Shown here: piece by piece, positions 18,054-27,449 of the stretch
How the letters are laid out: each line of letters opens with the position of its first letter
Numbering within the stretch: position 1 is the first letter of the stretch
From: Symploca sp. SIO3C6
Lineage (GTDB): Bacteria > Cyanobacteriota > Cyanobacteriia > Cyanobacteriales > Coleofasciculaceae
Reading direction: 5' to 3'
NCBI GenBank assembly: GCA_010692425.1
Contig: JAAHHJ010000012.1
Coordinates: forward strand, 41,521-87,798
Length of the DNA stretch: 46,278 nucleotides
Translations under genes and position numbers: made by a program
The notes under the pieces: model-generated
Database searches by the model: none
Told to the model about the DNA's origin: nothing
Seen by the model: only the letters and a program-made list of their open reading frames with translations

Positions 18054-18815
18054 TCTCTAGTCTTAGGATGATCATCTTTTCCATACATCATTAGCCATAA
18101 GCCGACTCAACCAAAACCTATGAGTACTTAGCAGTAACACTCATAATTTGTAGTAAGTTGCTTTTTGTGTTTATGCCTTGTAGTGTTAGGCAACTACTGA
18201 ACTTTGCTAATGATCATCAGAGAGTAATGAGTTGATGATAAAAATCACTCTTCTGAACAAAAATAAAACTAATTTCCAAGGCCCAAAACCACTAAAATTT
18301 ACCCCCAGGATTAGGGAAGACCCTATGATTGGTCAAGGGTCCAAACTTGAAATTTTAGAGCTGATAAGAGCGAAGACCTTAGTTAGTCTTAATAAGGGCT
18401 GTTTGTTCAGGGTATTTTGCCCAAGCTCTAATTTTTTTGTCCTTAAACTGCCATTTGGGGATGATTGCTTTTACGATTGGTTACCGCTACCAAATAGCTG
18501 AATCTTAAACTCTTTAGTCATTATTAATTTTATTGGTATTGATCGGAGTTATTAATCTATCATGGTATGGAGATTAGCTTTAAGTATGGGAATCAAGTGA
18601 ATTGACCAAAATTCCAGTTGACAGAGCAATTTAAACCGAGATAATTGAGGGATTAAATTTTTCCGTCTGCAAATGCGTATTTCTTGTAAGATTGAGGAGC
18701 TATGAGTTCTAGGTTTGGCAAATCCATAATAGTTGAGAAAGTTTATGAATAGAAGAAATGCCCATTTACCCTCGAGCCTGATTATTGTTAGACTTGCCTT
18801 GGGAGGTAATGATTA

Positions 18816-19004
18816 TTGAAGATGGCACAGGTTTTTAATCAGACTATTCAAGAAGCAAAATTTCTAAATTACAAATCAGCTTCGGATCAGCCTAGAAATG
18901 AATCTGTGCCGTTGACTTTTTACGGACTTAAAGTTACCAGAATTGAGCCACTGTATCTGCAAATTGGGAAGTTTTTTTTTAAGCTGACTACCTGTACTGT
19001 ATAA
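18816..19004 (+). CDS. Possible small protein with strong ribosome site
   Basis: 62 codons from TTG at 18816. GGGAGG at 18801-18806 lies nine bases before it, the main reason to list it. The sequence has no recognised family and no membrane segment or metal motif. It ends 240 bp before the DUF1830 gene. ATG at 18822 is an alternative start but is too far from the ribosome site. It may equally be non-coding. Confidence 0.3.
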   Translation: MKMAQVFNQTIQEAKFLNYKSASDQPRNESVPLTFYGLKVTRIEPLYLQIGKFFFKLTTCTV

Positions 19005-19244
19005 TCACAAGTTACGGGTAAAGCTTGGACGGAGCTGATAACAGCTGTTGCTCAAGTCCGTGCATAACCTCCAACAGAAAACTGTCAGCGATTGGCAAGC
19101 TAACCTCAGGAACCACTAGAGTAAACTAAACAACCTAGCAAACTTCTAAAACTCCTGAGTTTTTTTCTCAAACTGCATCAGCTCAACCACTGCTAGCAGT
19201 TACAGCTTTAACGAGTATCCACTTCAATAAAGAGTTTGGAAACC

Positions 19245-19595
19245 ATGACTCACATATTCAATCGTCTACCTTCTGAATACACAGATCGCCTTTTCTGCTG
19301 TTATGCAAATAAAGACAGGGAACTCCTAGTTGCTCGGATCACGAATATTCCTGGCTGGCGCTTGGAGCGGGTTGTTTTCCCGGGGGAGCGTTTTTTGTTT
19401 GAAGCGCCATCTTCTGCCATACTAGAAATCCACCGCAATAGTCCTAACGGACCAACTTGCTCAGAAAGCTTACCCTGCGCTTATCTCAATGTTGCCGGTT
19501 TTGGCAAATCAAGTGGGGCAGCCGCTGTGAGTAGTGTCAATGTTAGCAGTATCCCTCATAGAGCAGTACCTCCTCAAACAACACTTAAAATCTAA
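19245..19595 (+). CDS. DUF1830 family protein
   Basis: 116 aa from the ATG at 19245 (an in-frame TTG three codons earlier is less likely). The core FCCYANKDRELLVARITN, then GWRLERVVFPGERFLFEA and LEIHR, matches the small cyanobacterial DUF1830 family of unknown function. The family core is ~65-70 residues; the C-terminal ~45 residues here (Gly/Ser-rich, SSGAAAVSSVNVSS) are an added low-complexity tail. No signal peptide or membrane segment. It stands alone between a response regulator and a Ser/Thr kinase. Confidence 0.8.
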   Translation: MTHIFNRLPSEYTDRLFCCYANKDRELLVARITNIPGWRLERVVFPGERFLFEAPSSAILEIHRNSPNGPTCSESLPCAYLNVAGFGKSSGAAAVSSVNVSSIPHRAVPPQTTLKI

Positions 19596-19727
19596 CCCTG
19601 ACGAAACTAAATATACAGTCTCGAAAAATTTACCTAGCTTACACCTTCCCAAGGGATTACAACTCAGGTATCATAGGTAGGCTACTCTAGAGCCTCACCA
19701 GAGTTTAATTACCCCAACCAAGGGATA

Positions 19728-19749
19728 CCAAAAACACTTCGGTTTTTGG
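19728..19749. terminator. Stem-loop downstream of DUF1830 gene
   Basis: CCAAAAAC/GTTTTTGG, an 8-bp perfect stem with loop ACTTCG, 130 bp after the DUF1830 stop. There is no distinct T run beyond the stem itself. It could act as a terminator on either strand. Confidence 0.4.
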
Positions 19750-20159
19750 ACTTAGTAACGATTGGCTTGCGTTAAAGCCATACGTTCACTACGCAGACCT
19801 AAAATGCACTGGGGTTCCGGCTTCCTCCAAAGCTTGAACCTCTTTGCTTCTGCTTTCACTTATGAAAGCTAGATAATCTGCCCTTTAGTTTTATCTGTAT
19901 CTACTGCTTGTCCTCGTTTGAATTACACCTTATCCCCCGCGCCCTTGAATGACAGTTGAGGTTTGTTTGTATCTTGAACAGAAAAAACTATAATACCCGT
20001 CTCGACTTATTTATGCAATACCTGACAGAGAAAATATTTTCTGAGGTGCTTGCAGCCATTGTTTGAGTTACCTCATCACCTGTTTACTCACCTGTTGTAA
20101 TTAAACATAGACTAACCATAGGGCAAATTTTAAGGCATCGGTATGTAGGTTGACACCCC

Positions 20160-20270
20160 CTCTTGAAGAAAGAGGGAGGATGGGGGGATGGGGGGATGGG
20201 GAGATAGGGAGATTTTTTGATATAGATTCCTCCCACACTTCCCCATCTTTCTTCCTCTTGCCTTCGTCAA
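20160..20270. repeat. Dispersed G-rich GGGGAGAT/GGGGGGAT repeat with C-rich tail
   Basis: Copies of GGGGAGAT and GGGGGGAT are followed by an AT-rich spacer and a tail TCCTCCCACACTTCCCCATC. The same order (G-rich array, spacer, near-identical tail) occurs at 25376-25520, and array-only pieces lie at 2629-2665, 10641-10665 and, inside the nucleotidyltransferase gene, 23888-23945. Confidence 0.75.
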
Positions 20271-20371
20271 CAGTGACAATTCCACAAATCTTGAGTACTA
20301 CTTCCGGAAACTCTGCCACATTCCTGGAATAAAGATCCAAAAGTACGGGAATTTTGGCGGGGAGGAGTCCC

Positions 20372-22339
20372 TTGAAAACCGAAACCAATCAGCTAGTATT
20401 AGGCAAGTATCTACAAGGGCGTTACCAAATTGTCAAGTGTCTCAGTAGTGGTGCCTTCGGTAAGACTTATGTTGCCAAAGATACCTGGCAACGGAGTCAA
20501 CCTTTATGTGTAGTTAAGCACTTAAAACCCAATGGCACTCATCCTGAACAATGGGAATTTGGTAGGCTTCTGTTCAAAAGTGAGGCTCAAACCCTAGAAA
20601 AACTTGGCTCTCATGAGCTCATTCCCACCCTACTAGATTGTTTTGAAGACGGACAGGGATTCTACTTGGTGCAGGAATTTATTGCTGGAGATCTCCTCAG
20701 CAATCAAATGCCCACTGGTAAACGCTCATGGCGGCACTGGAGTGAAGCTCAAGGCACTCAATTGCTTCAAGAGGTTTTAGGCCTCCTGGAATTTATTCAC
20801 AGCCAAGGGCTGATTCACGGCGACTTGAAGCCTAATAACTTGATTAGAAGATCTTCAGATCATCGCCTGGTTATAATTGACTTCGGCGTTGCTCATCAAA
20901 TTAAACCTAATCAAGTTAAGCAATCCTCTAGCTTTAGCAAGCGCTTGAAGGCTCCGGTACTCATTCGTCCTTTGGGTTACATACCTATTGAGCAACTCAG
21001 TGGAAAGCCTTGTTTTGGCAGTGATCTTTATGCACTGGGGATGATTGCTATTGAGGCACTAACGGGACTCTCGCCCTGGCAATTAAAGGCTGATCCTGAT
21101 ACTGGTGAGGTGTGCTGGCAACAGTATGCCTCAGTAAGTGAACCGATGGCCGTCTTCCTTAACCATATGGTGCGCTATGACTTCAGGAATAGGTTTAATT
21201 CTGCTGCCAGTGCTAGGGAATTGCTGCAATTGCTGATAAATACCACCGAGTTTCCTAAGGGTATAAAGACCACAATTAATCATCAAGCAAGTAGTAGGCA
21301 GAACATAGGAAACAGCATGAACCAGTCAGAAGAAATTGCTTCGATGTCAGTTTCCAAAGCGCCAATTACTACTGCTGAGTCCCAATTATGCCCGAGCCAG
21401 GCTAGTTTTTCTGAGTTAGCATTAGCTTTATGGCCCAAAGTTCCGCCTCTACTAGCGGGAATGGGAGTGGGAATGGCAACTGTCAATGGTATTGCGCTCT
21501 CGTTTGGGGTTTATTCTCTGCTTAAGGTTGCTCCTTCCAACTCTGGATTGGAATTTTTAGAGAGAGCTATAGAACAATATCAGTTAGGGAATTTAAATGA
21601 GGCAATCCGCTTAATTAAATCTGTTCCTGATGATAGTGATGTCTATAACGAATCTGTAAGTGCTAGAGAAAAGTGGCGGCATGAATGGAAACAGGCATCT
21701 GCCCAATTTGAAATTGCCCAACAAGCGTTTAATCAGCAGCAGTGGGTAGATGTGCTGATTGCTGCAGGCCGCACTCCTAATATTGATTATTGGCAGCGAA
21801 AGCTCAAGCCATTAGTTGAGAAAGCTCTGCCGGAAGTGGAAGCAGTATCTCAGCGATTGTTGCAACAAGCTTACGTCAAGGCTGCAGAAAAAGACTTCAC
21901 TGGTGCTTTGGCTTTACTAAGGCAAATTTCTCCAGAAACCCCTACTGGTGCCAAAATCACACCTAAACTGGCTGAATATAATCACAAACAGCATATTAGA
22001 GCTGAGTATTTATTGCAACAAGCTTACAATTTGGCCTCGGAGAGGGATTTTTATCGAGCTCAACAGTATCTCTCGCAAATTCCTCAAGGTACTTCTACTT
22101 ACGAAACTGCTCAAGTTAAATTGGTTGAGTATTCGCGCAAGCAGCATTACCTAGAGGAAGTGGAAAGGAAAGTTAATTTAGCTAAGGCAGTTGTAGAACC
22201 ACATCTGAGATTTTCTGATCCTTTTTCAAAGGAGTCTTTCATTAGCAACGACGGCAACAATGAAAATCCTAAACTTAATCCAGGTAATCGCTGGCAAGAA
22301 GTTAGTCCTAAATCAAAACGGGTTACACCTTTGTTATGA
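20372..22339 (+). CDS. Ser/Thr protein kinase with membrane anchor and C-terminal repeat domain
   Basis: 655 aa from TTG at 20372, chosen because GGAGGAG ends four bases before it; a TTG at 20354 lacks such a site. The kinase domain (~15-290) has a SSGAFGKTYVA loop, CVVKHLK, an HGDLKPNN catalytic loop (Asp present, Arg of HRD replaced by Gly), IDFG and YIPIEQL. The HGD form is common in cyanobacterial kinases and compatible with activity. A hydrophobic segment at ~355-395 may span the membrane. The C-terminal ~250 residues hold repeated helical units (QLLQQAYVKAAEKDFTGALALLRQIS, shortened here to the motif YVKAAEKDFTGALALL) that look TPR-like. No cotranscribed partner; a heptamer array starts 13 bp after the stop. 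Confidence 0.88.
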   Translation: MKTETNQLVLGKYLQGRYQIVKCLSSGAFGKTYVAKDTWQRSQPLCVVKHLKPNGTHPEQWEFGRLLFKSEAQTLEKLGSHELIPTLLDCFEDGQGFYLVQEFIAGDLLSNQMPTGKRSWRHWSEAQGTQLLQEVLGLLEFIHSQGLIHGDLKPNNLIRRSSDHRLVIIDFGVAHQIKPNQVKQSSSFSKRLKAPVLIRPLGYIPIEQLSGKPCFGSDLYALGMIAIEALTGLSPWQLKADPDTGEVCWQQYASVSEPMAVFLNHMVRYDFRNRFNSAASARELLQLLINTTEFPKGIKTTINHQASSRQNIGNSMNQSEEIASMSVSKAPITTAESQLCPSQASFSELALALWPKVPPLLAGMGVGMATVNGIALSFGVYSLLKVAPSNSGLEFLERAIEQYQLGNLNEAIRLIKSVPDDSDVYNESVSAREKWRHEWKQASAQFEIAQQAFNQQQWVDVLIAAGRTPNIDYWQRKLKPLVEKALPEVEAVSQRLLQQAYVKAAEKDFTGALALLRQISPETPTGAKITPKLAEYNHKQHIRAEYLLQQAYNLASERDFYRAQQYLSQIPQGTSTYETAQVKLVEYSRKQHYLEEVERKVNLAKAVVEPHLRFSDPFSKESFISNDGNNENPKLNPGNRWQEVSPKSKRVTPLL

Positions 22340-22351
22340 TGGTTCGTTCAT

Positions 22352-22400
22352 AAGTAATAAGTAATAAGTAATAAGTAATAAGTAATAAGTAATAAGTAAT
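22352..22400. repeat. AAGTAAT heptamer tandem array (STRR)
   Basis: Seven perfect copies of AAGTAAT, the complement of the ATTACTT unit at the window start. It lies between the kinase stop and a ~115-bp dispersed hairpin repeat. Confidence 0.95.
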
Positions 22401-22401
22401 T

Positions 22402-22516
22402 TTTTTATCGAAATTAATATGGGTCAAATACCCCACCGTCACTTGCGGTGCATAAAATGGGTTGGGGTTAAATCCCTGTCCCATTTGTTTCAGTGTCCGG
22501 TGTGTCCCCGCGTTTT
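22402..22516. repeat. Dispersed nested-hairpin repeat, copy 1
   Basis: About 115 bp nearly matching, in opposite orientation, 32851-32972. It contains a nested fold: inner stem CACCG/CGGTG (loop TCACTTG) and outer stem ACCCCA/TTGGGGT, and ends with GTGTGTCCCCGCG. Both copies keep both stems, and both lie beside a heptamer array. The end touches the stop of the tRNA nucleotidyltransferase gene and may serve as its terminator. Confidence 0.8.
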
Positions 22517-25350
22517 TAATATGGTTTACCTGGCAAAGGATAATTTTGGCTTAAAAAAAACTTAGCCTCAGCCTTATCTTTAATTACTCCATCCAAAGTT
22601 GCCACTAACAAAATATCCAAAATTTCTCGGTATTTTGGCCCTGGTTTATAGCCTAACCTTCTCAATTCATTACCATTAATCGGAGCCTGAATATTACTCC
22701 ATTGTGTAAGATACTGCCAGATTTTGCGCCTTACAAATCTTGGACTCTGTACGGCAATTAAAGCTAAAGTTGGTAACTTATACTGGCGCAATGATTGAAA
22801 GATTTCGCTAGGGCGTTGAGACTGCGGTATAATTTCCAGTAATTCTACCTGTGCCTCTGACAGTTGCTGGAGTCTCTCAATACTATCAATTGGTAACTGT
22901 AAATTATTAGCAACTTTAGTGCGTTCTGTGGTAACTAAATCAGCAATTAAAATTTCTAAACGCATCTGCCAATGCTTAAGACTTTCTTGAGGATCAAACC
23001 TCTGTAACCATCGATCCAGCAAGCGCACTCGCCACCATAACTGCTCATCTAATTTGAGATCAGGATGAATACAGCGCAATGCTTCCAAAGATGCCAATAG
23101 TTGTAGAGCTCGTTTCCAATAAGGCGCTTGTAAAATATATTTTAGTTCCGCTTTTAGTCGCGTTTGCAGTGCCGGAGCCTTGCCATTCTTTGCCAAAGAT
23201 TGCTCGTACACTCCGCTATCGAGAGCATACCTAATATAAGCCTCAGTCTGGGGTTCAATTTCAAATCCCAACCTGACAGCAAAACGCACTGCTCGATAAA
23301 TTCTAGTAGGGTCTTCAATAAAGCTATTGGTATGTAATACTCGAATTAAACGCGATCGCAAATCGAGCCAACCCCCAAAGAAATCTAACAGCACTAAATC
23401 ACCACTGCTAGCAGCAGTCAGTCGCAGTGCCATGGCATTGATGGTAAAATCACGCCGATAAAGGTCTTGACTAATGGAACTAGCTTCAACTTCTGGATTA
23501 GCAGCAGGGTAGGGATAAAATTCAGTACGGGCAGTGGCAATATCTAACCAAAGAGAACCCAAGACTGGGTGATTGTGCCACAACAGTGCAGCAGTTTGAA
23601 AAGCACCGTGAATTTCTAGGCGGGTTTCAGGATAAATTTTACGCAGTGCCTTAGCTAGTTTTACCCCAGCCCCAGAATCTGCTGAATTATTAAAACCATC
23701 TACAACTAAATCAATATCCGCTAGTAACAAACTATCACTAGCCTGTGCCAGTAACAAATCTCTTACTGCACCACCTACTAGGTAGAGATGCCAGCCTCGC
23801 TTTTGAGCTTCTTGGGCAGCCTTGAGGAGTAATTCCCACAGCGGTGGTGCCAGCCGATGCTGAAGTTGAGCCAGAGTAGCACTCCCTATCTGGGCATCTC
23901 CCCATCTCCCCCTCTCCCCATCTCCCCCTCTCTCTCCCTGCTCCCCTGCTATTTCCTGATGCATTTGCCGCAAGACATCGGTGCGGGTAACAATTCCCAG
24001 TAACTGTCCATTTTCAAGGACTGGTAAACGTCCAATATCGTAAGTCACCATTAGTGACTGAATCGAGGGCACAGAGGTTTCCGGGGTAATTGTCTTGATT
24101 TCCTTAGTCATGTAACCTTTAACTGGAGCATGACCAAAACCGTGATGCAGCGCTAAATCAAGGTCTCGTCGTGAAACAATCCCTACTAACTGGTCTTGGT
24201 CATCTACTACCGAAAGTCCCGAATGACCATAGCGTAATAGTACTCTCTGAGCCTCACTAATTGTAGTCTCAGGGCGAATAGTGCGTACTGGCGATGACAT
24301 TAACTCCCGTGCCCTTAAAGGTTGGGGAATTTGCTGTTGAAGTTGCTTAAGCATCTGCTCTGTGATTGCCCCAGGATTAGCACCTCGTAGAGTCACAGAT
24401 GCTGCTTGGGAATGTCCGCCACCACCTAAAGGTTCAAATAACTTATTTAAATTTGTCCCTTGAATCCGAGAGCGCCCAATCAAGGCTAGGCGCACTCGGG
24501 GATTGGATATTTCTGCAGTAGGGGTTGTTAAGGTAGTAGTACTAGTAGTAGGATTATTAATAGAGGGTTGTGCTTCAATAGCCGCGCAATCAGAATCAAC
24601 ACCCCGATATTCAGCAGCCAACACTAAAGCATCACTTTCTGTAATCTCAACCAATCGTGAAACTAGGGCAGATAACCCCGGCACATAGTCTTTGGTTTTG
24701 ATGATTACCCAAGAAATGGTGTAGCCCACATAGGTTTGCGATCGCAAATTTTCTAGGGCTAACTTTAATAATTTTTGCAATTGGGCAGAAAGGCCTGGAT
24801 CAACATAAGCTGCAATTTGGCGCACAGAGGCTCCCTGTTCCATTAACCAGGTTAAAGCAGCAGCATCACGGGCTGTTGCTCTCTCAAAAGTCAGTGAACC
24901 TGTATCGACGTGAATTCCCAGCGCCATCACCGTCGCCTCAGCGACACTCAGTTGGATAGGACTTTGTTGCAACTGCTCAACAATGAGAGTAGTAGTTGCC
25001 CCCACTGACTCAATCCGGCTGTGGGTGGCATTGAGGTCCGCTTCAGTATCGAGGTGATGATCATAGACCTCAATTGATTGTAACTGAGGAAGATCTAACC
25101 ATTGAGCAGCTTTCCCCAAGCGGTCACGTTTTTGAGTATCTACCACCACTAGGGAATGAATCTGTTGTGAGTTGACCGCACGACGCTCAATCAGGGCATA
25201 CTCATCGCGATGTAAAGCCAAAAAATCTCGTACAGCTGGGTGAGCCCCACCAGTTAACACTACCTTAGCACCAGGCTTGAGGAGAGTAACCCCTACTGCT
25301 GCTCCCAGAGAATCAAAATCAGCAGTTGTATGACACAAAATCAGATCCAT
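22516..25350 (-). CDS. CCA tRNA nucleotidyltransferase, DHH-CBS-polyA polymerase type
   Basis: 944 aa. Domains in order: DHH phosphoesterase (TADFDSLGA near residue 8, YDHHLDTEAD ~95-104), DHHA1 end (GGGGHSQAASVTLRG ~310), two CBS units (~345-465), then the class II nucleotidyltransferase head (GGAVRDLLL ~525, DIDLVVDG, RRDFTINAMALR) and helical tRNA-binding part. It repairs or builds the tRNA 3' CCA end. In organisms with split activity this layout is found for one of the CC- or A-adding enzymes; which applies here is not visible. An Arg/Gly/Glu stretch at residues ~468-487 (bases 23888-23945) is a GGGGAGAT-type repeat inserted in frame between CBS and head domains. No cotranscribed neighbour. 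Confidence 0.93.
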   Translation of the reverse strand: MDLILCHTTADFDSLGAAVGVTLLKPGAKVVLTGGAHPAVRDFLALHRDEYALIERRAVNSQQIHSLVVVDTQKRDRLGKAAQWLDLPQLQSIEVYDHHLDTEADLNATHSRIESVGATTTLIVEQLQQSPIQLSVAEATVMALGIHVDTGSLTFERATARDAAALTWLMEQGASVRQIAAYVDPGLSAQLQKLLKLALENLRSQTYVGYTISWVIIKTKDYVPGLSALVSRLVEITESDALVLAAEYRGVDSDCAAIEAQPSINNPTTSTTTLTTPTAEISNPRVRLALIGRSRIQGTNLNKLFEPLGGGGHSQAASVTLRGANPGAITEQMLKQLQQQIPQPLRARELMSSPVRTIRPETTISEAQRVLLRYGHSGLSVVDDQDQLVGIVSRRDLDLALHHGFGHAPVKGYMTKEIKTITPETSVPSIQSLMVTYDIGRLPVLENGQLLGIVTRTDVLRQMHQEIAGEQGERGGDGERGRWGDAQIGSATLAQLQHRLAPPLWELLLKAAQEAQKRGWHLYLVGGAVRDLLLAQASDSLLLADIDLVVDGFNNSADSGAGVKLAKALRKIYPETRLEIHGAFQTAALLWHNHPVLGSLWLDIATARTEFYPYPAANPEVEASSISQDLYRRDFTINAMALRLTAASSGDLVLLDFFGGWLDLRSRLIRVLHTNSFIEDPTRIYRAVRFAVRLGFEIEPQTEAYIRYALDSGVYEQSLAKNGKAPALQTRLKAELKYILQAPYWKRALQLLASLEALRCIHPDLKLDEQLWWRVRLLDRWLQRFDPQESLKHWQMRLEILIADLVTTERTKVANNLQLPIDSIERLQQLSEAQVELLEIIPQSQRPSEIFQSLRQYKLPTLALIAVQSPRFVRRKIWQYLTQWSNIQAPINGNELRRLGYKPGPKYREILDILLVATLDGVIKDKAEAKFFLSQNYPLPGKPY

Positions 25351-25375
25351 AAGTTAATACCTTCGGCTGTAGAGA

Positions 25376-25520
25376 GTGGGGGAGGGGGAGATGGGGAGAT
25401 GGGGAGATGGGGGGATGGGGAGATGGGGAGATGGGGAGATGGGGAGAACACGAGGGAATGAGTTTATATAAAAATCCTCCCACACTTCCCTATCCTTCTT
25501 CTTCCTGCTGCCTTCCAAGG
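25376..25520. repeat. Dispersed G-rich GGGGAGAT repeat with C-rich tail
   Basis: About eight units of GGGGAGAT/GGGGGGAT (25380-25446), a short AT-rich spacer and a tail TCCTCCCACACTTCCCTATC. Same structure as 20160-20270. It lies in the upstream region shared by the nucleotidyltransferase and psbZ. Confidence 0.8.
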
Positions 25521-25603
25521 TAAAGCTTTAGGTCAACAAAAAAGGGTCAAACTTTGGTAGCTTACTAAATAAGGAAAAATTTATATTCCCTGGAGAATCC
25601 CAA

Positions 25604-25792
25604 ATGTCTATCATATTCCAAATATCACTGGCTGCTTTAGTTATCCTGTCATTCATTATGGTTGTCGGGGTTCCAGTTGCCTATGCCTCACCTCAAAACT
25701 GGGGTCAATCGAAAACTTTGCTCTTCATCGGTTCCGGAGTTTGGACAGTTCTGGTTATTTTAGTTGGTATTTTAAACTTTTTCGTAGTTTAG
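25604..25792 (+). CDS. psbZ: Photosystem II reaction centre protein Z
   Basis: 62 aa, the usual PsbZ (Ycf9) length. Two transmembrane helices (~4-27 and ~38-60) flank a short loop with [10 protein letters not shown], typical of the family. PsbZ is a peripheral PSII core subunit near CP43 that stabilises supercomplexes in the thylakoid membrane. GGAG lies eight bases before the ATG. ribH follows 99 bp downstream on the same strand. Sequence is intact. Confidence 0.95.
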   Translation: MSIIFQISLAALVILSFIMVVGVPVAYASPQNWGQSKTLLFIGSGVWTVLVILVGILNFFVV

Positions 25793-25891
25793 CAATGCTG
25801 CTGATCGTCCTCCTCTTGAACTAGACATCCATCAGGAGGGGATGGAAGCCAGACAGCCTTGATAAGAGCAACAAAATTTTCATTCACAGCC

Positions 25892-26494
25892 ATGGCAGTT
25901 TTTGAGGGAAACTTCACTTTAACGAACAACCTTAAGTTTGCAATCGTCATTGCTCGATTTAATGACCTAGTGACAGGCAAACTTATTGAAGGGTGTCAAG
26001 ATTGCTTGAAACGCCACGGCGTTGATCCTAATCCCCAAGGTACTCAAGTTGACTATATTTGGGTTCCTGGTAGCTTTGAGGTTCCTCTGATGGCTCGCCA
26101 AGCAGCACTCAGTAATCGCTATGATGCTGTGATTTGCCTAGGTGCAGTTATCCGTGGTCAAACACCTCACTTTGATTATGTAGCAGCAGAAGTCTCTAAG
26201 GGAATTGCTGCTGCTAGTTTCCAAACTGGTGTGCCGGTAGTCTTTGGAATTTTGACCACTGATACCATGCAGCAAGCCTTAGAAAGGGCAGGAATCAAGA
26301 GTAACTTAGGCTGGAACTATGCCATGAATGCCCTAGAAATGGCAAGTTTAATGCGGCAGTTTAAGGGTAACTCTTCAGCTGCCTACGGTGTCTTTGATGA
26401 AAATGTGGTTACTACTCAGGCGCTGCCAGCAGAATCTGGGCGGAAAATTACTGGGCGCTCAGAGATTGAACACCAAGACTCTGCACACGATTGA
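25892..26494 (+). CDS. ribH: 6,7-dimethyl-8-ribityllumazine synthase
   Basis: 200 aa from the ATG at 25892 (MAVFEGNF); an in-frame extension to 25859 is not supported. It condenses the ribityl-aminopyrimidine with dihydroxybutanone phosphate in the penultimate step of riboflavin synthesis. Family motifs: IVIARFND (substrate Phe), [27 protein letters not shown] with the catalytic His, and [13 protein letters not shown]. The C-terminal ~40 residues (after LMRQFKGN) are a low-complexity tail longer than in E. coli (156 aa), common in cyanobacteria. A strong hairpin follows at 26556-26594. Confidence 0.96.
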   Translation: MAVFEGNFTLTNNLKFAIVIARFNDLVTGKLIEGCQDCLKRHGVDPNPQGTQVDYIWVPGSFEVPLMARQAALSNRYDAVICLGAVIRGQTPHFDYVAAEVSKGIAAASFQTGVPVVFGILTTDTMQQALERAGIKSNLGWNYAMNALEMASLMRQFKGNSSAAYGVFDENVVTTQALPAESGRKITGRSEIEHQDSAHD

Positions 26495-26555
26495 AACAGA
26501 GGGGGGAAGGGGGAGCAAGGGAGAGAGAGGCTAGTAGCTGTAACTAAATATCTAA

Positions 26556-26594
26556 TCACTTCTCGTCACTTCTTTTCTTGTTGACGAGAAGTGA
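26556..26594. terminator. 12-bp perfect stem-loop between ribH and tRNA-Gly
   Basis: TCACTTCTCGTC pairs perfectly with GACGAGAAGTGA across a 15-nt pyrimidine-rich loop, 62 bp after the ribH stop. No T tract follows. Probably a ribH terminator or 3' end structure isolating the tRNA gene. Confidence 0.55.
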
Positions 26595-26671
26595 GTGTAG
26601 GTATTGGTAAAGGTAGCTCATGGTTGACAAATTCTGATTGTTATGACAAGCTAGTGAGGAAGTAAATTGAT

Positions 26672-26743
26672 GCGGGTATAGCTCAGTGGTAGAGCGTCAC
26701 CTTGCCAAGGTGAATGTCGCGCGTTCGAATCGCGTTACCCGCT
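26672..26743 (+). tRNA. tRNA-Gly (anticodon GCC)
   Basis: Complete 72-nt cloverleaf: acceptor GCGGGTA/TACCCGC, D arm GCTC-AGTGGTA-GAGC, anticodon stem TCACC/GGTGA with loop TTGCCAA (GCC), T arm GCGCG-TTCGAAT-CGCGT and discriminator T. The 3' CCA is not encoded, so it depends on the tRNA nucleotidyltransferase activity. The open frame that overlaps it is not a gene. Confidence 0.97.
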
Positions 26744-27039
26744 TGGAAAAAATAGAATCTGGGATAAAGTACAAGTTCCAAGGAGTGAAGTTAGGCTCTG
26801 TAGGTGTAGGTGATAGTTGCATCATTGGATTGATCAGCTATCAACAACCATCAACCATGAACTATCAATCTTCGCACCAGCAAATCAAGGATATTCCCTC
26901 AGTATTATCAAAAAATCATCAAAAAAATGCTAAGCTTTAAAAGACTGCCAATAAAACCTGAGGGCGTGATTGAGCAATACCGCCATCTCGAATTCTATTG
27001 GAAATTTTGATAGAAATGTCTTGGTTCTAAGTAGCGCTC

Positions 27040-27447
27040 GTGCCATCCCACAAAGCTCAGAAGATTGACTTAAATGCTGAGTATCCCTGCCCTTGTCGCC
27101 GTCGGGGTTCTTTAGTACAAATTACACTGACAGAAGCCTTAGGCTGCAATCGCTGTCAGCAAATCTTTGTGGTAGAAGATGGTGGGTATGTGATTGAACA
27201 ACTCTCCACAAGCTACCCTTACAAGAAAGCTTGGCGTTGGGCTGGCAACCGCTGGATTGCAGCCAATGCTAGTATTGGGGAAAGTTACCTACCAGTAGCA
27301 CTGCTAATAGTCATGGTATTGCTGATTGTCTGGCTGCCCTTGGCTCTGCGCTCTACGACAGGACCAAGTATAATCTTCTGGGCGCTGTTGGCAGTTCTAC
27401 TGGCAATACTCCCAGCGCTAATGGTGTGGCTGGCTTACCGGCGTTAG
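27040..27447 (+). CDS. Conserved zinc-ribbon protein with two membrane helices
   Basis: 135 aa from GTG at 27040. The N-terminal half has paired cysteines (YPCPCRRRGS and LGCNRCQQ) of a zinc-ribbon type, followed by a WRWAGNRW segment and two hydrophobic helices (~84-105 and ~110-131). I recognise it as a conserved cyanobacterial hypothetical type but know no function. It ends two bases before the ATG of the ProA-like gene, so they form an operon with likely translational coupling; a joint role cannot be deduced. Confidence 0.72.
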   Translation: MPSHKAQKIDLNAEYPCPCRRRGSLVQITLTEALGCNRCQQIFVVEDGGYVIEQLSTSYPYKKAWRWAGNRWIAANASIGESYLPVALLIVMVLLIVWLPLALRSTTGPSIIFWALLAVLLAILPALMVWLAYRR

Positions 27448-27449
27448 CA

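Larger units (their letters stand above)
17866..19244. other. Long intergenic region with hairpin and doubtful small ORFs
   Basis: About 1.4 kb with no convincing large gene. It holds a hairpin at 18031-18053 and two open stretches: 18235-18501 (88 codons, ATG, no good ribosome site, no recognised family) and 18816-19004 (listed separately). Composition is AT-rich with no obvious repeat. It could hold an RNA gene or long untranslated leader for the DUF1830 gene; I cannot show either. Confidence 0.4.
19596..20371. other. Intergenic region with hairpin and G-rich repeat
   Basis: About 780 bp without a supported gene. It contains an 8-bp perfect stem at 19728-19749 and a G-rich dispersed repeat at 20160-20270. 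The open frames here are low-complexity products of the repeat. The kinase promoter presumably lies in this stretch. Confidence 0.45.

Noticed and set aside
18235-18501. 88-codon open frame after the response regulator
   Set aside because: No ribosome site, no family, and ordinary codon bias is absent by eye.
26686-26940. Open frame of 84 codons on the plus strand
   Set aside because: It runs through most of the tRNA-Gly gene and has no recognised family or ribosome site.
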